Below the pieces are notes generated by a model, which made no database searches, was not told the DNA's origin, and saw nothing but the letters and a program-made list of their open reading frames with translations. The translations under genes were made by a program, and so were the position numbers. A stretch of 64,000 nt of DNA from contig CM060734.1 in NCBI GenBank assembly GCA_030704615.1, positions 16,120,001-16,184,000 of the forward strand. The letters run 5' to 3'. Positions 44,085 to 56,400 of the stretch are shown here, piece after piece; position 1 is the stretch's first letter; the number at the start of each line of letters is the position of its first letter. This DNA comes from Takakia lepidozioides (lineage: Eukaryota; Streptophyta; Takakiopsida; Takakiales; Takakiaceae).

Positions 44085-44365
44085 CTGCAGTTAAAGCCGA
44101 CGACCGCCGGTCTGCCAACAGTATTGTTTATCCAGCGGGTAAAAGACCCGCGCCCTGCTTATACACTTCAGCGCCTCGTGCCTGGGCCACACTCGGCTGC
44201 ACTCGGCTGGTGTACTTGATCTCAGTACGACTAAGGTCAGCACTGGGGCCCGGGCCCTACATTGCAAAATATGTGCATATTACTCTTCTCAACTTGTGAG
44301 ATAAGGATGTTCAAGCAGCTGATAAGAGTTTTCCTTAGAAGTACAGGTCAACAGCCTCATGGTAA
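44085..44365. other. Short spacer, nothing recognised
   Basis: GC-rich then AT-rich sequence between the solo LTR and the LINE remnant, with no motif. Confidence 0.4.
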
Positions 44366-45700
44366 CCCTTATTTTAACGGAGAACATCACTCCCCTTGGA
44401 TGGTGCCGCGTAGGATGGGAATCGGGGGGGGGTGGAGCCGTAGTAGGAGCCAGAGTATTCTGTGGTGCTGTTGGTGTAGATGTTACCAATGATCCGAATG
44501 GCGTCTATTGGGTATCCTAAATCTGTCATGATGGCTAATAATCGAGGGTGATCCAATGACCCAAAGGCATTTTTGAAGTCGATATAGAGGAGGTAGATAT
44601 CTTGTTTGGTGAGTTTGGCGTCTTCTAAAGCAGAGATGACGTATTGTATTTGGCGGATGGTGCTCCGGGTGGCTCGGAACCCTTCTTGGGGGTCACTTAA
44701 AATTCGGTGTTGCTCTCTGTAATTAGACAACATTCGTGTGAGGGTACTGGTAAATAATTTATAAATAGTATTTGCGAGGGAAATGGGTCTATAATTGCTT
44801 AGATCCGTAGGGTCACCTTTTTTAATAATAGAATGGTTTTGCTATGTTTCCAGGAGAGTGGGATACGATGGAGTAGATAGCAAAGTTGAAAAAATTTGAA
44901 GAGGAGAGAGTGGAAGTGGGGGTCGAGTGCTTGTAAAATGGCATTGGGGATGAGATCTGGACCTGGGGCTTTTGATTTGGAGAGGGCTTTTAAGCATGAG
45001 TTGAATAGGTTCGAGGTGAAAAGATTTTTGATGAGGTCTTGAGGGTGACCTCTCCTCTCAAGTGAGAAGCCATCAAGATCATGCCACGAGTAGTGCCTGG
45101 CTTTGCATATACAGTGGAAAATCGTGTTTGTCAGGGTGTAAACAATTTGTGACCGTGGGTGTGTAGGAGGTGGAGGCTTGTAGCCATATTTCATTTTTGA
45201 TATCCTCGGGTTTGGTTAGCATGTGGCCTAGTCTATATTTGATGCAATCGATGGGTGGGTTTATAGCGGGGTTGAAGATGGCTTTGTGAGCTCTCTTGGG
45301 ATGATCGTTTAGTAACTTCCCGAAGGAAGTAGCAAATTTTTTGTGGTTTTCAGTAGCTTTTTGTTTTGTGATGTTGTATGCCATTTTTTTGGAAACTCTC
45401 CCAATCTTGGAGAGGGCGGCGGTCCATTGTGGAAGAGCTAGTGGGTCCACAGGGGGTGGCATTGGAGGTTGGCATATTGGTAAGGTGTTCAGAGCCGTAA
45501 TACGTGGGTCGGTTTGCCAGTTGTTGTATAAAGGGGTTGGGCGAGAAGGAGTGATAGAGAGGGCGCGCCTAATGGAGTGATAGATGTTGAGTTGTAGGGT
45601 CCATTCGCGTTTTTGGGTGCGGGTGAGATAGCCACCGTTTTGTTTGGATTGAGGAGTTTGTGGGAGGTCAGGGGGAGAGGAGCACGTAGCTAGTACGCTT
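44366..45700 (-). pseudogene. LINE reverse-transcriptase remnant
   Basis: Three minus-strand frames in order. 45462-45079 encodes the region before the RT (FNPAINPPIDCIKYRLGHML). 45194-44799 has LSKSKAPGPDLIPNAILQAL and IPLSWKHSKTILLLKK. 44733-44374 has QEGFRATRSTIRQIQYVI, LYIDFKNAFGSLDHPRL and GYPIDAIRIIGNIY. These are the fingers/palm motifs of non-LTR RTs, including the first catalytic Asp in YIDF. Frameshifts separate the pieces (overlap near 45100-45190, a gap near 44800, and the G-run at 44426 within GTTPP...IPILRGTIQG). The FADD-type catalytic box is not reached, so the element is truncated at about 44360. Confidence 0.8.
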
Positions 45701-45832
45701 TATTTGTATCACATAATCCTCAGCCATGTCAAAAGTTTCCTCCACAGAACCAGTAGTATCGGAATCATCTTCCCCCCGTTGACCGTACTGTTTCCTGACC
45801 TTCGGTGGTTTCACAGGAATCCTGACTGGCAT

Positions 45833-47431
45833 ATAGTTGAGGAGCAAGGCTCTTTATAAGGTGAAGGAGGATTAGAGAGGCAGCACCACTCCATAAAACA
45901 GAGGAGGGAAGCAACTGTAATGGCGGATCCACTTGCCACAAGGAATCCACACGATGATGTTTCCATAGCTCCTGCACATGATGGGCTACAGCAGCATAAT
46001 GGGTTGTTATTACTGGAAGCACAGCCATTAGAGAGGAGGCAGAAGTCACTTCGGTACCATGACCAGCACAACAAGCTAACCAAGTTGCCCCAGTGGTAAC
46101 TCAGACTAGACTTGCTGTTACACCAGTTGATGTCTAGAAGGACAGGTACATCTTTGAGTTGCAGCAAACCATCACAGTACGTGACAATGAACTTTCTGTG
46201 AGTGAAAAAGCTTGGAAAGAAGCCAATAATCTGTTAGCTGCCTATGCAGCTCTGGTTGAGCCTCATGCAAAGCGCATGGAAAGTTTACAACAGCAGTTGG
46301 AAGCATACCGGCTCAAGGAGGAGCATGATCTCCATGGTGTTAGGACTTGGTGGATAATCATCTTTTGCAAGAGTGGTTAACACAAGGGCCAGTGGAAGGG
46401 AAAGCACCAAGAAAGCTCACTCAAGACGAGATGAATGATCTCAGGTTACAGGTGCAGAACATTGCCACAACCACTATAAACAATGTCTATAGTCGGATAG
46501 CTGAGTTACAGGAGGATGTAGAAGGGTTGCAGACTCAAGTGGATGACTTGAGCTCCAACATTGACAAAAGGGCCTTTGTTCCTGAGGAACAGCTCATGGC
46601 TTTGATTTTCCAATCTTCAGCACAGGAAGTGCATGACTTGCCAACATCAGGAGGGACTATGGCAACAACATCACAACAACCACACCAGGTCGACAGTGTT
46701 GATACCATGGCACTATATGAGATTTGGGGTGATGCTTCTTTTAACCCACCTACTACTCCTGCTGCACTTGAATACAATCGGGCTATGATTCTATCCTTCA
46801 ACCAAATTCCTATTGTTATGGATTTGGCTTGGAAAGAATTCAGTCCTCCAGAGTCTTTGGCACACTATTACTAGATTATGATGGTTGCCAGTGGCAACTC
46901 GGACTAAAGTTCTTCCAACTAATAGGCCCATTGAAGATCACCATTTAGCGCGGTACTGGTCTGAGGCAGGAACCATGCTGAAGGAATTCATTGCCTTCCA
47001 AATTGTTCATGGATTCACTTACACCAAGACCAAGGAGGTACCTAGTTTGGTCATGGGTTGTTGACTGTATTATACTGCTTGTTTTATTTCATGCTATCAC
47101 ATTGAGCAGCAGAAGGTGCAGATGAGATTTCAGACTTATTCCAGTGGGGAGCATTGGATGTTACCTTCAGTTCCACCACATACATATATGTATGGTGTAA
47201 GGATCATGCTTCAGAATGATCCCCAACTTCGTTCTTGGTTAAATTTTGCTCTGAGAACTTGGCCAATGAGAACTTGGGTCTTGACCACATTTTTCCCAAG
47301 GGGCATGAAGCCAGGAAGTGGCTACACTTCTCCAAAGTCATTGGCTCACCACTCAGCTATACAGATGATGAGCTACGGGCATATACTAATCTTGCCCGAA
47401 AGAGGTTGACACAAGTTTTACAATATAAGCT
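45833..47431 (+). pseudogene. Inverted ORF2 block in family B copy 3
   Basis: Reads on the plus strand from the acidic linker (IVEEQGSL) through part of the coiled coil (46140-46610) and the C-terminal globular region to ARKRLTQVLQYKL. The flanking minus-strand pieces fit at each end: 47432 onward ends GVFEATT, which precedes this block in other copies, and 45832 starts MPVRIP, which follows it after about 24 missing bases. About 0.8 kb of linker and coiled coil is deleted near 46133. Stops include TAG near 46873 and TGA near 47062. Confidence 0.8.
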
Positions 47432-48505
47432 GTGGTTGCCTCAAACACCCCCATTATCTTGCGTTCTTGCGCATCAAGCAAGCAAAAATCAAAGATGATA
47501 TGTGCAATAATTGGGCCAGACACAATGATTGGGGACTTGGCAGCAGTAGTCTGTAATCGTTTCATCTCCTCCACCAGACCACTGTGCATCAGCTCTGCCC
47601 AAGCTACATCCTCTCCTTTCAAGGCTTTCAAAACCTCCTCCGTAAAAGATCTGCTAAGATACTGTTGTTCTGTTTTATGGCAAACAGAATGTTTAGTACT
47701 TGGCCAATTTCCCTCAACCCTGGATACTCGGCTTTGGTGCAAGTGAATCCTTGGTTCCTGAAAAAACTTGTTTCTTGGAAAAGATTCCCTATGTCCTGTG
47801 TTCATCCACGCTCACATTACCAGATGGTAATTCAAAAAGTTGTTGCAAGTACTGCGGAGTAACTTGTATATCTACGCCCTTCACCTGGGTAACTCCCGAC
47901 TTTGGCTCAAAGTTCTTGATGAACTGGATCATCAAATCCCGATGATGCAAAGACCACTCTTTGCGCAACAGTCCCTCCAACCGCAACTCCCTCAGCAGCT
48001 GCACTGCCTGTGGTGTGGCGATTGTTTGCCTCTATAAGATCGTCGTGCTCTTCACTTGTAGATCCTCCATCTCTCTAATTTGCTTCATCCCGGACAAACA
48101 ATAAGGCCTTGATTGGAATAACTACAGGAAAGCTTGTAATGCGTATAGCATGAAAGTGTGATTAGCACATAATGGAACAGTCAAGTGGGTGTAAGCCTGC
48201 GGGGCTTGCAAATAGTGAGTGAGAGAGAAAGTACTTTTGACCTGCCCTTCCTTGCGCCACTACGTAAGAAGTAGAGCCAGTGTATAGTCCGTGATATCCG
48301 CCATAGCTACAAAGCTATAGCTTTGATTGCCCCTCCTGTCGAGACACTGGTTATCCAGAATAACACCTATTTTTCTGCTCATAATCTTCTTAGTTTCTTG
48401 TTCTTGTTTCTTGAATGGAGTCTCTTGCACAAAATTCACGTTGCTGATTGGTCGTTGCCTCATTAGATAACTTCTCATTTTTACCCTAATCTGTTCACAT
48501 TCCAT
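47432..48505 (-). pseudogene. ORF2 N-terminal part, family B copy 3
   Basis: Minus-strand homology to ORF2 from KKQEQETKKIM (48420) through ITPQYLQQLFELPSGNVSVDEHRT and QQYLSRSFTEEVLKALKGED to MGVFEATTA. A large shift separates 48505-48260 from 48004-47789. The frame is continuous with the zinc knuckle upstream, supporting one ORF that begins before KKQEQE. Confidence 0.7.
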
Positions 48506-49085
48506 CTTGGAATGATCACTATGACTACATATGTGGCAAAGGTTCCCCTTTGCCGGACGTGTAAAGTGTTCCGTTACCTGTCCTCTTGATGCATTAATGG
48601 GCTCATAATAAGTTTCGGCTGATGTACCGGGTAGGTACTTTGACGGCCCTGTTTGTCTTCTTGTGTGATGACGTTGTTATTGCAGTACATGCAATGCAGA
48701 GTGCTTTGCCCCTTAGGCCACGTGTTTGAATTCAAACACTCTCCCGTCTCCTTCTGTCCGCGTGGCACATTCTCCGAGTTTGACTTCCAAACTGTCTTTA
48801 CACTTAACCCGTGTCCACCTGTCACTGCCCTTATGGACTGTGCAACCTGTGTGGGCTGTGTTGGGCTGTGACAGACTATGATAGGCTGTGATAGCTATGT
48901 GAACACCTGTGTTCTCTGCTATGGCCATACACATTCGGCTTTATGACAAGTGCGTCATGCTCCGTTGGTGCTACTGGTGTAGTCTGTGACTGCATCTGTG
49001 TTTCAAGATGCAAATCGTGCTGCAATGGTCTATCATGGATACCACTGTATCCCTTCAACTTATTGGCATTGTCTCTACCAAACAT
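48506..49085 (-). pseudogene. Integrase tail and CCHC knuckle, family B copy 3
   Basis: Minus strand: the KLKGYSGIHDRPLQHDLH tail of integrase, short CACAGCC-type repeats (about 48850-48900), a CMYC half-knuckle, then CHICSHSDHSKMEC (about 48540-48500), a CX2CX4HX4C zinc knuckle directly before ORF2. A Gag-like knuckle after integrase is unusual. Confidence 0.65.
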
Positions 49086-50291
49086 CTATTTGTTAATGGT
49101 TTGTAACATAGCTGTGTTGTTATCATACATCTTTTGTGTGACATAAGGTCCTTTCCATGGTGATTTAAGCTTGGAAGCTTTAATCTTCCCCTTCTTCTGC
49201 AACCACAATACCAAATCACCTGTCTTAAAAGTCTTCAATTTATTTTCATCAAACTGATCCTTCATCTTCATCTGAATTCTGGCCATGTTATCTGCTGCAT
49301 CAGCACGTACTTCTTCTACATGATATAGTTCATGTTTCCTTACTTTAATTGAATCCTCCAATTCCATTCTCCTCTCCCATTCAGTTCTCATGGTAGGTAA
49401 TAAGAATTCCACTGGAAGTAAAGCTTCCATACCATAAACTAATTGGAATGGTGTATACTTGGTGGTGACTTTATATGAAGTCCTATATGACCACAAAGTT
49501 GTCAACAACTTTGTATCCCAGTCTGTCCTGTTCGCATTGACTATCTTAGCCAAAATAGTGCATAGTATTTTGTCGGTGGCCTCTGCCTGCCCATTGCCCT
49601 GTGGGTAATAGGTTGTACTCTTCCTGTCCACAATCATAACTTCCTTAGTCAACAGTTCAATGGTCTCACTAATGAAATGACTTCCCTGGTCATTGATAAA
49701 TTCCAGGGGACAGCCAAATCTTGTGATAATGTTCTCATATAAGAACCTTGTTGTGGACTTAGCTGTGTTGTCCCTCAGAGCATTAGCTTCCACCCATTTT
49801 AAGGTAAAATCAGTGGCGGTGATTATATACTTGTTCTGTGTATTCCTGGCTGGTGGATTGATTGGTCCAACAAAGTCTAATCCCCATTTCTGAAATGGTT
49901 CAGTAGGCATTGTAGGATGCAAAGCCATCTTCCCAGATCTTTGCAAGGGTCCTAGCCTCTGGCACTCATCACAGCTCTTACAATACTTGTGTACATCTCT
50001 AAACAAGGTAGGCCACCAGTATCCTGCAAGTAATATTTTCCTACTGGTAGTCTCTTCTCCAAAATGGCCTCCAGCCACTCCCTTATGAACTTCTTCCAAA
50101 ACTTTATTTACCTCATGGTGGTACAAGCATCGTTTAAGAACTCCATCAGGTCCTAGCTTATACAATCTCCCCCTATCATAGTGTATGGTAATGCCTTGAT
50201 AGCTATTCTTTTCCTCTGCTCCCTCCCATAACTGGGTGGGCACTGACCATGAGTAAGGTAGTATCTGATTGGCCACTGCCAATCTAACCAA
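49086..50291 (-). CDS. Family B integrase, copy 3
   Basis: A 401-codon minus-strand frame holding the HHCC region ([12 protein letters not shown] ... CKSCDECQ) and the catalytic triad (LDFVG, NDQGSH, QAEATDK) in an unbroken stretch, ending at WKGPYVTQKMYDNN. It is closely similar to the copy 1 integrase. A TAG at 49086-49088 replaces GAG after TINK. The RNase H/integrase junction uses the [19 protein letters not shown] linker that is interrupted by a DNA element in copy 4. Confidence 0.85.
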   Translation of the reverse strand: MVRLAVANQILPYSWSVPTQLWEGAEEKNSYQGITIHYDRGRLYKLGPDGVLKRCLYHHEVNKVLEEVHKGVAGGHFGEETTSRKILLAGYWWPTLFRDVHKYCKSCDECQRLGPLQRSGKMALHPTMPTEPFQKWGLDFVGPINPPARNTQNKYIITATDFTLKWVEANALRDNTAKSTTRFLYENIITRFGCPLEFINDQGSHFISETIELLTKEVMIVDRKSTTYYPQGNGQAEATDKILCTILAKIVNANRTDWDTKLLTTLWSYRTSYKVTTKYTPFQLVYGMEALLPVEFLLPTMRTEWERRMELEDSIKVRKHELYHVEEVRADAADNMARIQMKMKDQFDENKLKTFKTGDLVLWLQKKGKIKASKLKSPWKGPYVTQKMYDNNTAMLQTINK

Positions 50292-51479
50292 TCATCTGCT
50301 CCCTGCACCTCCACTACGAATAAACTTGCATCAGACAGTTGATCGTTTACTCCTGCGGCGGGCTCTCCTGTTGGAAGGCGTGACAAGTGATCTGCCACAA
50401 GATGCAAACATCCAGGCTTGTAAACAACTTCGAATTCAAACTCGTGCAAGATAATCAACCATCTTGCTATCCTGCCACTTATCAAAGGCTTGTTCACCAG
50501 ATAAATCAAAGCCTGATGATCCACATAAAACATAAACTTCCTTCCAAATATTCTTGACTGCATAGATCATTGCCAAAGCTTCTCTTTCAATAGTGCTATG
50601 GTTCCTCTCAGCACTGTTCGACAATCTGCTAGCATAGTACACAGGTGAATCTATGTTTTTTGTGACATTTTGGGCTAATACAGCCTCCAATGCTTCTCCT
50701 GAGGCATCACAGTGTACATGGAATACCATATGCCAATGAGGGTTAATCAATACAGGTGTAGTTCTTATTGACAATGTAAGTTCCTCAAAAGCCTATTGAC
50801 ATTCAGCTGTCCATGCAAACACTGCATCCTTCTTCAAGAGTTTGCTTAATGGTGCCGTCTTCTGTGCATATCGTCTGACAAACCTTCTGTAATAGCTGGT
50901 TTGTCCAAGGAATCTCCTTAGAGCCTTAACATTTATTGGTGGTGGGGATGCTTTAATGGCCTCAGTCTTTCTAGAATCCACAAACAGTCCCTTCTTACAC
51001 ACAATGTGTCCCAGAAGTACCCCTGAGTTCACACAGAAAGTACACTTTACTGGATTCGAACCTCTCATCCTGCATCTGGCCAAACATAATTCCAACCTCT
51101 GCAAGTGCTCATTCTTAGAGCTGTACACACTGAAGTCATCTAAGAACACTTGCATGAAATCATCCAAACACTCATGGAAAAATTCACTTATCACTCTCTG
51201 GAAAGTTGCTGGTGCATTACAAAGTCCAAAAGACATGACTTTGTATGCATAAGCACCCCGGTCAGTAATGAAAACTATCTTTCCCTGATCCTCTTCAGCT
51301 ACTTGCACTTGGTTATACCCACTGAAACCATCCATGAATGAGTACATCTCATGGCCTGCCATAGTGTCCAATATAGCTTTTGTGAATGGCAAAGGAAAGA
51401 GATCTTTCTTTGTACAATCATTCAACTTCTTATAGTTCACACAAACTCTCAGTTTGCCATTCTTCTTGGGAACTATCAC
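50292..51479 (-). pseudogene. Family B RT and RNase H, copy 3
   Basis: Minus-strand frames 51479-50793 (VPKKNGKLRVCVNYKKLND to FAWTAECQ, with MDGFSGYNQVQVAEED, FGLCNAPATFQRVISEFF and FLDDFSVYSS) and 50774-50436 plus 50563-50153 (RNase H). TAG after TAECQ replaces CAG of copy 1, and a shift inside RNase H separates the two last frames. Here the RT is uninterrupted at NAPATFQRV, which shows the normal arrangement disrupted in copy 1. Confidence 0.8.
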
Positions 51480-51505
51480 AATGGGTGATAACCAAGTTGT
51501 ATACT

Positions 51506-52165
51506 CTATCGGGTATTGAACTTAGGCTCAGCCAATTTCTTAATCTCATCCCCAACCTTCTGTGCATAGTTGGGATTCATCCTGTAGCTTGCCTGTTTGA
51601 TTGGTACTGACCCTGGTTCCAACTCAATCTTGTGCTGACATATTTTAGGGGGTATCCCCTTCAGGTCTTCATAACTCCAAGCAAATACATCTTTGTATTT
51701 GATAAACAAGCTCTTAGCTTCCTCAAAGAATTATGGCTCCAAGTCAGCCCCAACTTTCACCATTCTTGGTTCCTCCTCAGTTCCCACATTTACTTCTCTC
51801 ACCTGCTCTTCAGCCCTGATTGTCCATCCAGCCACTACTTCATCCTGTAAACTCACAGTGGCTGGTTCCTCTAGGATTTCTATTTCTCCCTTTTTTTCTT
51901 CATAGAAATGTGGTGGGTAACTGCTTGTTTCCCCCTCAATTGGTGTTGCTGTTACTGCACCACAACATATACCTTTAAAGCAACTCAGGCCTCCCAGTTG
52001 CATTTCTGCAACCTGCTCCAACTCCGGGTGTGCAGCAAACAGAGTAGCTTCCTGCTCCTCATCAAGCCCTCCCCTCCAGTCATACTCTCTGACTCCACGA
52101 GGTCTCCGTGTAGCAGGTAGCCTACCAGATTTCTTAGTGGTGATGATCTGTATCTTGTGCCAGTG
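51506..52165 (-). pseudogene. Protease tail and RT N-terminal region, copy 3
   Basis: Minus-strand frames from KIQIITTKKSGRLPATRRPR through [19 protein letters not shown] to [24 protein letters not shown] replaces GAA before FFEEAKS, and a base change near 51520 shifts the frame. Homology to other copies stops at 52165, inside the protease-RT linker. Confidence 0.8.
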
Positions 52166-52825
52166 CGTCACTGCAAATGACTATTGGGCGTGGCAAAAAA
52201 AACAGCAGGAGCAGGAGTTGTACCCGCCACGCCCGGGCATGGGCGTCACTTTGCTTATATTTAATCAAAAAAATAAAAGACGTGCAGGCAGGGTGGCGGG
52301 CTCCGTGACGCCAGGGCGTCGCAGCTTGCGACCCCCGGACCAAAAACACACGTCGCAGGGGGTGTCGGGCGTTGCCGCCTGCAAATGGGATTTGTGATGC
52401 CTGACCGTCGCAGCTTGCGACCCCCACCCAAAAAACACGTCGCAATTGGCGACGTCATGCAGTCGCGAGGGCAGCCTGGTGGGGGGGTTGGGGGTTGATT
52501 TTGGGGGTGGTTTTTGTTTTTTGCCTGGTTTTGTTTTTGGGGATGGGAGACCTTACAGCTTCCATTTCTCTGATTTGGCAGGTACACAATTGAGCAAGCA
52601 TGAATCGAGGTGAGGATGGTGCGACACATGAATAAAATGGAAAGATGGAAATATGGAAATATATTTACAGGAAATGAGCTGAAAAGCTCACAAGGGTTCA
52701 GTAGGCTGACCCTGGGACCTACATGGACTAGGACTAGTCATCCTCATCCTCATCCTCAGTGGAGGACTCAGAGCTATCCGATGAGCCTGATGACCCCGCG
52801 CCCTTTGTCAGAGCATCCTCTTCTC
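52166..52825 (-). mobile_element. 3'-end fragment of the dispersed repeat seen at 40500-41260
   Basis: Read on the minus strand it contains the acidic Ser tail (SGSSDSSESSTEDEDEDD-like), the same CATGTAGGTCCCAGGGTCAG flank and the GTCGC-rich terminal part. It ends at ...GCAGTGACGCACTG next to family B copy 3. The terminal CAGTG-CGT-CACTG is palindromic. Only the last exon is present, so it is a 5'-truncated or internally deleted copy. Confidence 0.6.
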
Positions 52826-53387
52826 CGCCTGATCTCCTTTACTCATGATCAAGAAGTGCTCCCCCAAAAGTGATCTCTCCCCCATTGCTGCTCTGCCTCA
52901 TCTATATGCAAGCTGTTCTAACCGTCTAACTAACTATCTGTCACCCCAAGAAGTAACACATTCCCCCCTGCAGATGTCGTTCCCACACAGTCATTCCCTG
53001 CCAATGATAACCGTTCCCTACGTACGTTGTGACGGCCTGTGCCAAGCTGTGTCGGGCTGTGACTGTGCCGAGCTGTGACTGGCTGTGTAAAGCTGTGTCG
53101 GGCTGTGACGTGGTGTGACTGGCTGTGCGAAGCTGTGTCGGGCTGTGTCGTGCTGTGACAAGCTGTGATAGGCTGTGATTGACTGTGACAGACTGTGTAA
53201 GGCTGTGTCGGGCTGTGTATGGTTGTGTATGGCTGTGATAGGCTGTGTACGACTGTCTACCACCCCTAAAGCCTGTGCTGTCACCCCTAAGGCCTCTGTT
53301 GGTCTAAGTCTACCATCTGTAAGTCTGCGCAATAAAGGTACCCCACAAAGCCCATAAAGTGTCTAAGTCCTAGACAGCCCTCTAACA
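52826..53387 (-). repeat. Family B LTR, copy 4 (truncated)
   Basis: Minus strand starts TGTTAGAGGGCTGTCTAGG at 53387, carries the CTGTG/CACAG minisatellite (53030-53260) and matches copy 2's LTR to about 52826, where the dispersed repeat begins. The polypurine tract GGGGGAGGGG precedes it at about 53390-53403. Confidence 0.75.
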
Positions 53388-53425
53388 TTACCCCTCCCCC
53401 TCTCAAAAAGCCGTGTTCTCACGGT

Positions 53426-56400
53426 TTACTGTTTAGGATCAGCAAACCATTGTGAGCGAGCACCCTTCTGATGGTGAGAATCCTTTGGAGGGCTCTGTGT
53501 GCGAGCCCGAGCCCTGTCACTGGCTGATGGAGACGATTGAGTACCAAACGGAAATGTCTGACCCTCCTGTGGTTGATAACGAGGTAACCTCTCATGCATA
53601 GGAGATCCCCGCCGTTTCTTCTCTGCCATCTGTAGTGCAAAGTCCTCCGCCATGTCAAAAGGTTCCTCTGTAGAACCAGTAGTATCAGAATCATCTTCCC
53701 CCCTGAGGTGTTTCGGCGGCCGAACCTTAAGTGGTTCCTCAGGAATCCTGCATGGCATGCAGTGTTGGCCCACCATGTCTGGAAGCTTGAACTGGACTAC
53801 TTCTTTAATTGCTTGCAAGGAAAATGTGTGAATTCCCTGAACTCCTTGGCCGTATAGGTGAGAGGTGTGCCAATGACCTTGAAACAGTGTAAGTATTTCC
53901 AGGCTTCATGTCCCTTATAAAAAATATCATCAAGGCCCAATTTTTCTTTGGCCAAGCTGTTCCAAGCCAAATTAAACCATGAACAAAGCTGGGAATCCTT
54001 CCGCATCATGATCTTTGCACCCTATAGATACATATGAGGTGGAACCAAAGGTAAGACCCAATGATCTCCACTGGAATAACTCAAAAATCTTGACTGCATC
54101 TTCTGCTGCTCAATGTGATACCGTGCAATGAAACAAGCAGCATAGTACAATCCACAGCCCATGACAATACTAGATACCTCCTTGGTTTTGGTGTAGATGT
54201 ACCCATGAACAACCTGAAAGACAATTAATTCCCTCAGCATGGTGCTTGCTTTAGATCAGTACCTGGCAAAATGATGATCCTCAATGGGTCGATTGTTCGG
54301 AAGAACCTTAGTCCGAGTTGCCACTGGCAAACAAATGCGCTTGATCTGGTAATAATGTGCCAAAGACTGTGGAGGACTGAATTCCTTCCAAGCCAAATCC
54401 ATCACAATGGAAATTTGGTTGAAGGGCATAATCATAGCCCGATTGTACTCCAGTGCAGCAGGAGTCCTAGGTGGGTGAAAAGCAGCATCCCCCCAAACCT
54501 CAGCTTGTGGCATTGCCACGGTATCAACAGTGTCAGCCACTTGCACAGCCACCGGCTGTGGGGGCTGTGATATTGCCGCCACTGTCCCTCCTATTACTGG
54601 CATTTCTTATATCGATGAAGACTGAAAAACCAGGGTTCTGGCATGCAAATAAGTAGCCACCGGCTGCTCCTCAGGAACAAAGACTCGTTTGTCAATGTTG
54701 GAACTCAAGTCATCTACTTGAGTCTGCAGCCCTTCCACATCATCCTGTAACTCTGCTATCCTACTATAGACATTGTCTATAGTAATTGTGGCAATGTTCT
54801 GCACCTGCAACCTGAGATCATTCATCTCCCCCTGAGTGAGCTTTTGTGGTGCCTTCCTTTCCACCGGCCCTTGTGTTAACCATACTTGCATAAGATAATT
54901 ATCCACCAAGTCTTGTGTAGCACCCCGGAGAGCCTGCTTCTCCTTAAGTCTGTACACATCTAACTGCTGTTGTGAGGCCTTCATGCGCTTTGCATGAGGT
55001 TCAACTAGGCCCGCATAGGCAGCAGCCAGATTATTGGCTTCCTTCCAAGCCTTGTTAGCCACAGAGAGTTCATTCTTGTGGCCTGTGAGTGATTGCTGCA
55101 ACTGCAGGATGAACCTTTCCTTCTTAGCCTCAACCTCACTGTACTGTTGGAAAGTATCCTCATTGCGACGGAGGGTAGCCTTCAGATCAGCAATAAGTTT
55201 CCCCTGCTCTACTGTCTCAACCTCTGCCATCATACATCTCTCTGCTTGTCTGTTAACTTCTAATGCAATTTGCTCCAGAGCAGTTGTTAGTGTGGCACAT
55301 TGTATGGTCATTTGCTGATGAACTGTCTCCAACTCTGTATGAAGCACCGTCACTTCCTGCAATTTGCCCTCATGCTTCACCTGCAATTGGTATAACTGCT
55401 ATTTATGCGCTTCATGCAACTTCCCCTACTCCAGACCCGCTTCAATCAGATTCCCCTTTGCTAGCTGCATGGCAGCCTTGGTGTCCTCCAATTCTTTTTG
55501 TAACTTGAGGTTGGCCTCCACATCCACCTTGTTTGCACACTCAGTGGCAATTCTAGCCTCAAACTCTTGCTTGAGTTCCTCTCTCAAAGCTGCCAATTGT
55601 GTAGATGGAATATGAGACTTCACATATGTGCCCAACAAATTGAGTGTTCTGCTTATGGAACTCATAAGCATGGCCTGCTGTGGGTCTTCATGGGAACCCT
55701 GTTGGTTCTCCACAATGTGATGTTTCACCAACCATTCAGGCCATGTTCCCACAAGATCTTCATCCTGAACGACCTCATTCTCCACAGGTGCTGCAATGCC
55801 CCTACCTTCTACCTCTGGAACCTCCTCCACAGGTTCGGGCATCACATGCACAGCAGGGATTTCCTCGGTCAAACTCTGCATCTTTGGCACCACTGGTTCC
55901 CTGACCAAACCAGAGTTTTCATAGAGAAGGTCCCCCTTTTCAATTTCTGTCACTACCTGCTCTGTAGTGGGAATGTCCAGCCCTTCTCCTTCCAGAGCAA
56001 GAGGCTCTGGTGTAACAGCATGTACTATCTGAGTGACCCCTGGAACAACTGAGTCATCTGGCTGTGGTGGTTGTGGTATCAAGGTGACTTCTTCCTCCCT
56101 CTCCAAAGGCCGTGCTTCCAACAATAACATCCCCCTGTGCTGCTGCTCCTCCTCCTGCACAAGCGCTATGGAAACATCATCTTGTGGTTTCCTTGAAGCT
56201 AGTGGGTCTGCCACAGTCATATCCCGCTTCTGCCTCTTGGACTGGTGCTGCCCCTCCAATCCACCTTCACTATGTGAAGAGCCTTGCTCCTCAATTGCAG
56301 TGGTTGTTGTCTCAAACCGTCCCATCTCCTTACGTTCTTGCGCATCAAGTATACAAGTATCAAGGATAATTTGCGCAACTATTGGGCCAGACACTATGAT

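Larger units (their letters stand above)
45715..52165 (-). mobile_element. Family B copy 3, internal region with inversion
   Basis: Minus-strand order: protease tail and RT start (52165-51506), RT and RNase H (51479-50292), integrase (50291-49086), tail and zinc knuckle (49085-48520), ORF2 N-terminal part (48505-47432), an inverted ORF2 block (45833-47431, plus strand), and ORF2 C-terminal scrap (45832-45715). Gag and both LTRs are missing. The right edge abuts the repeat at 52166, the left edge the LINE remnant. Confidence 0.8.
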
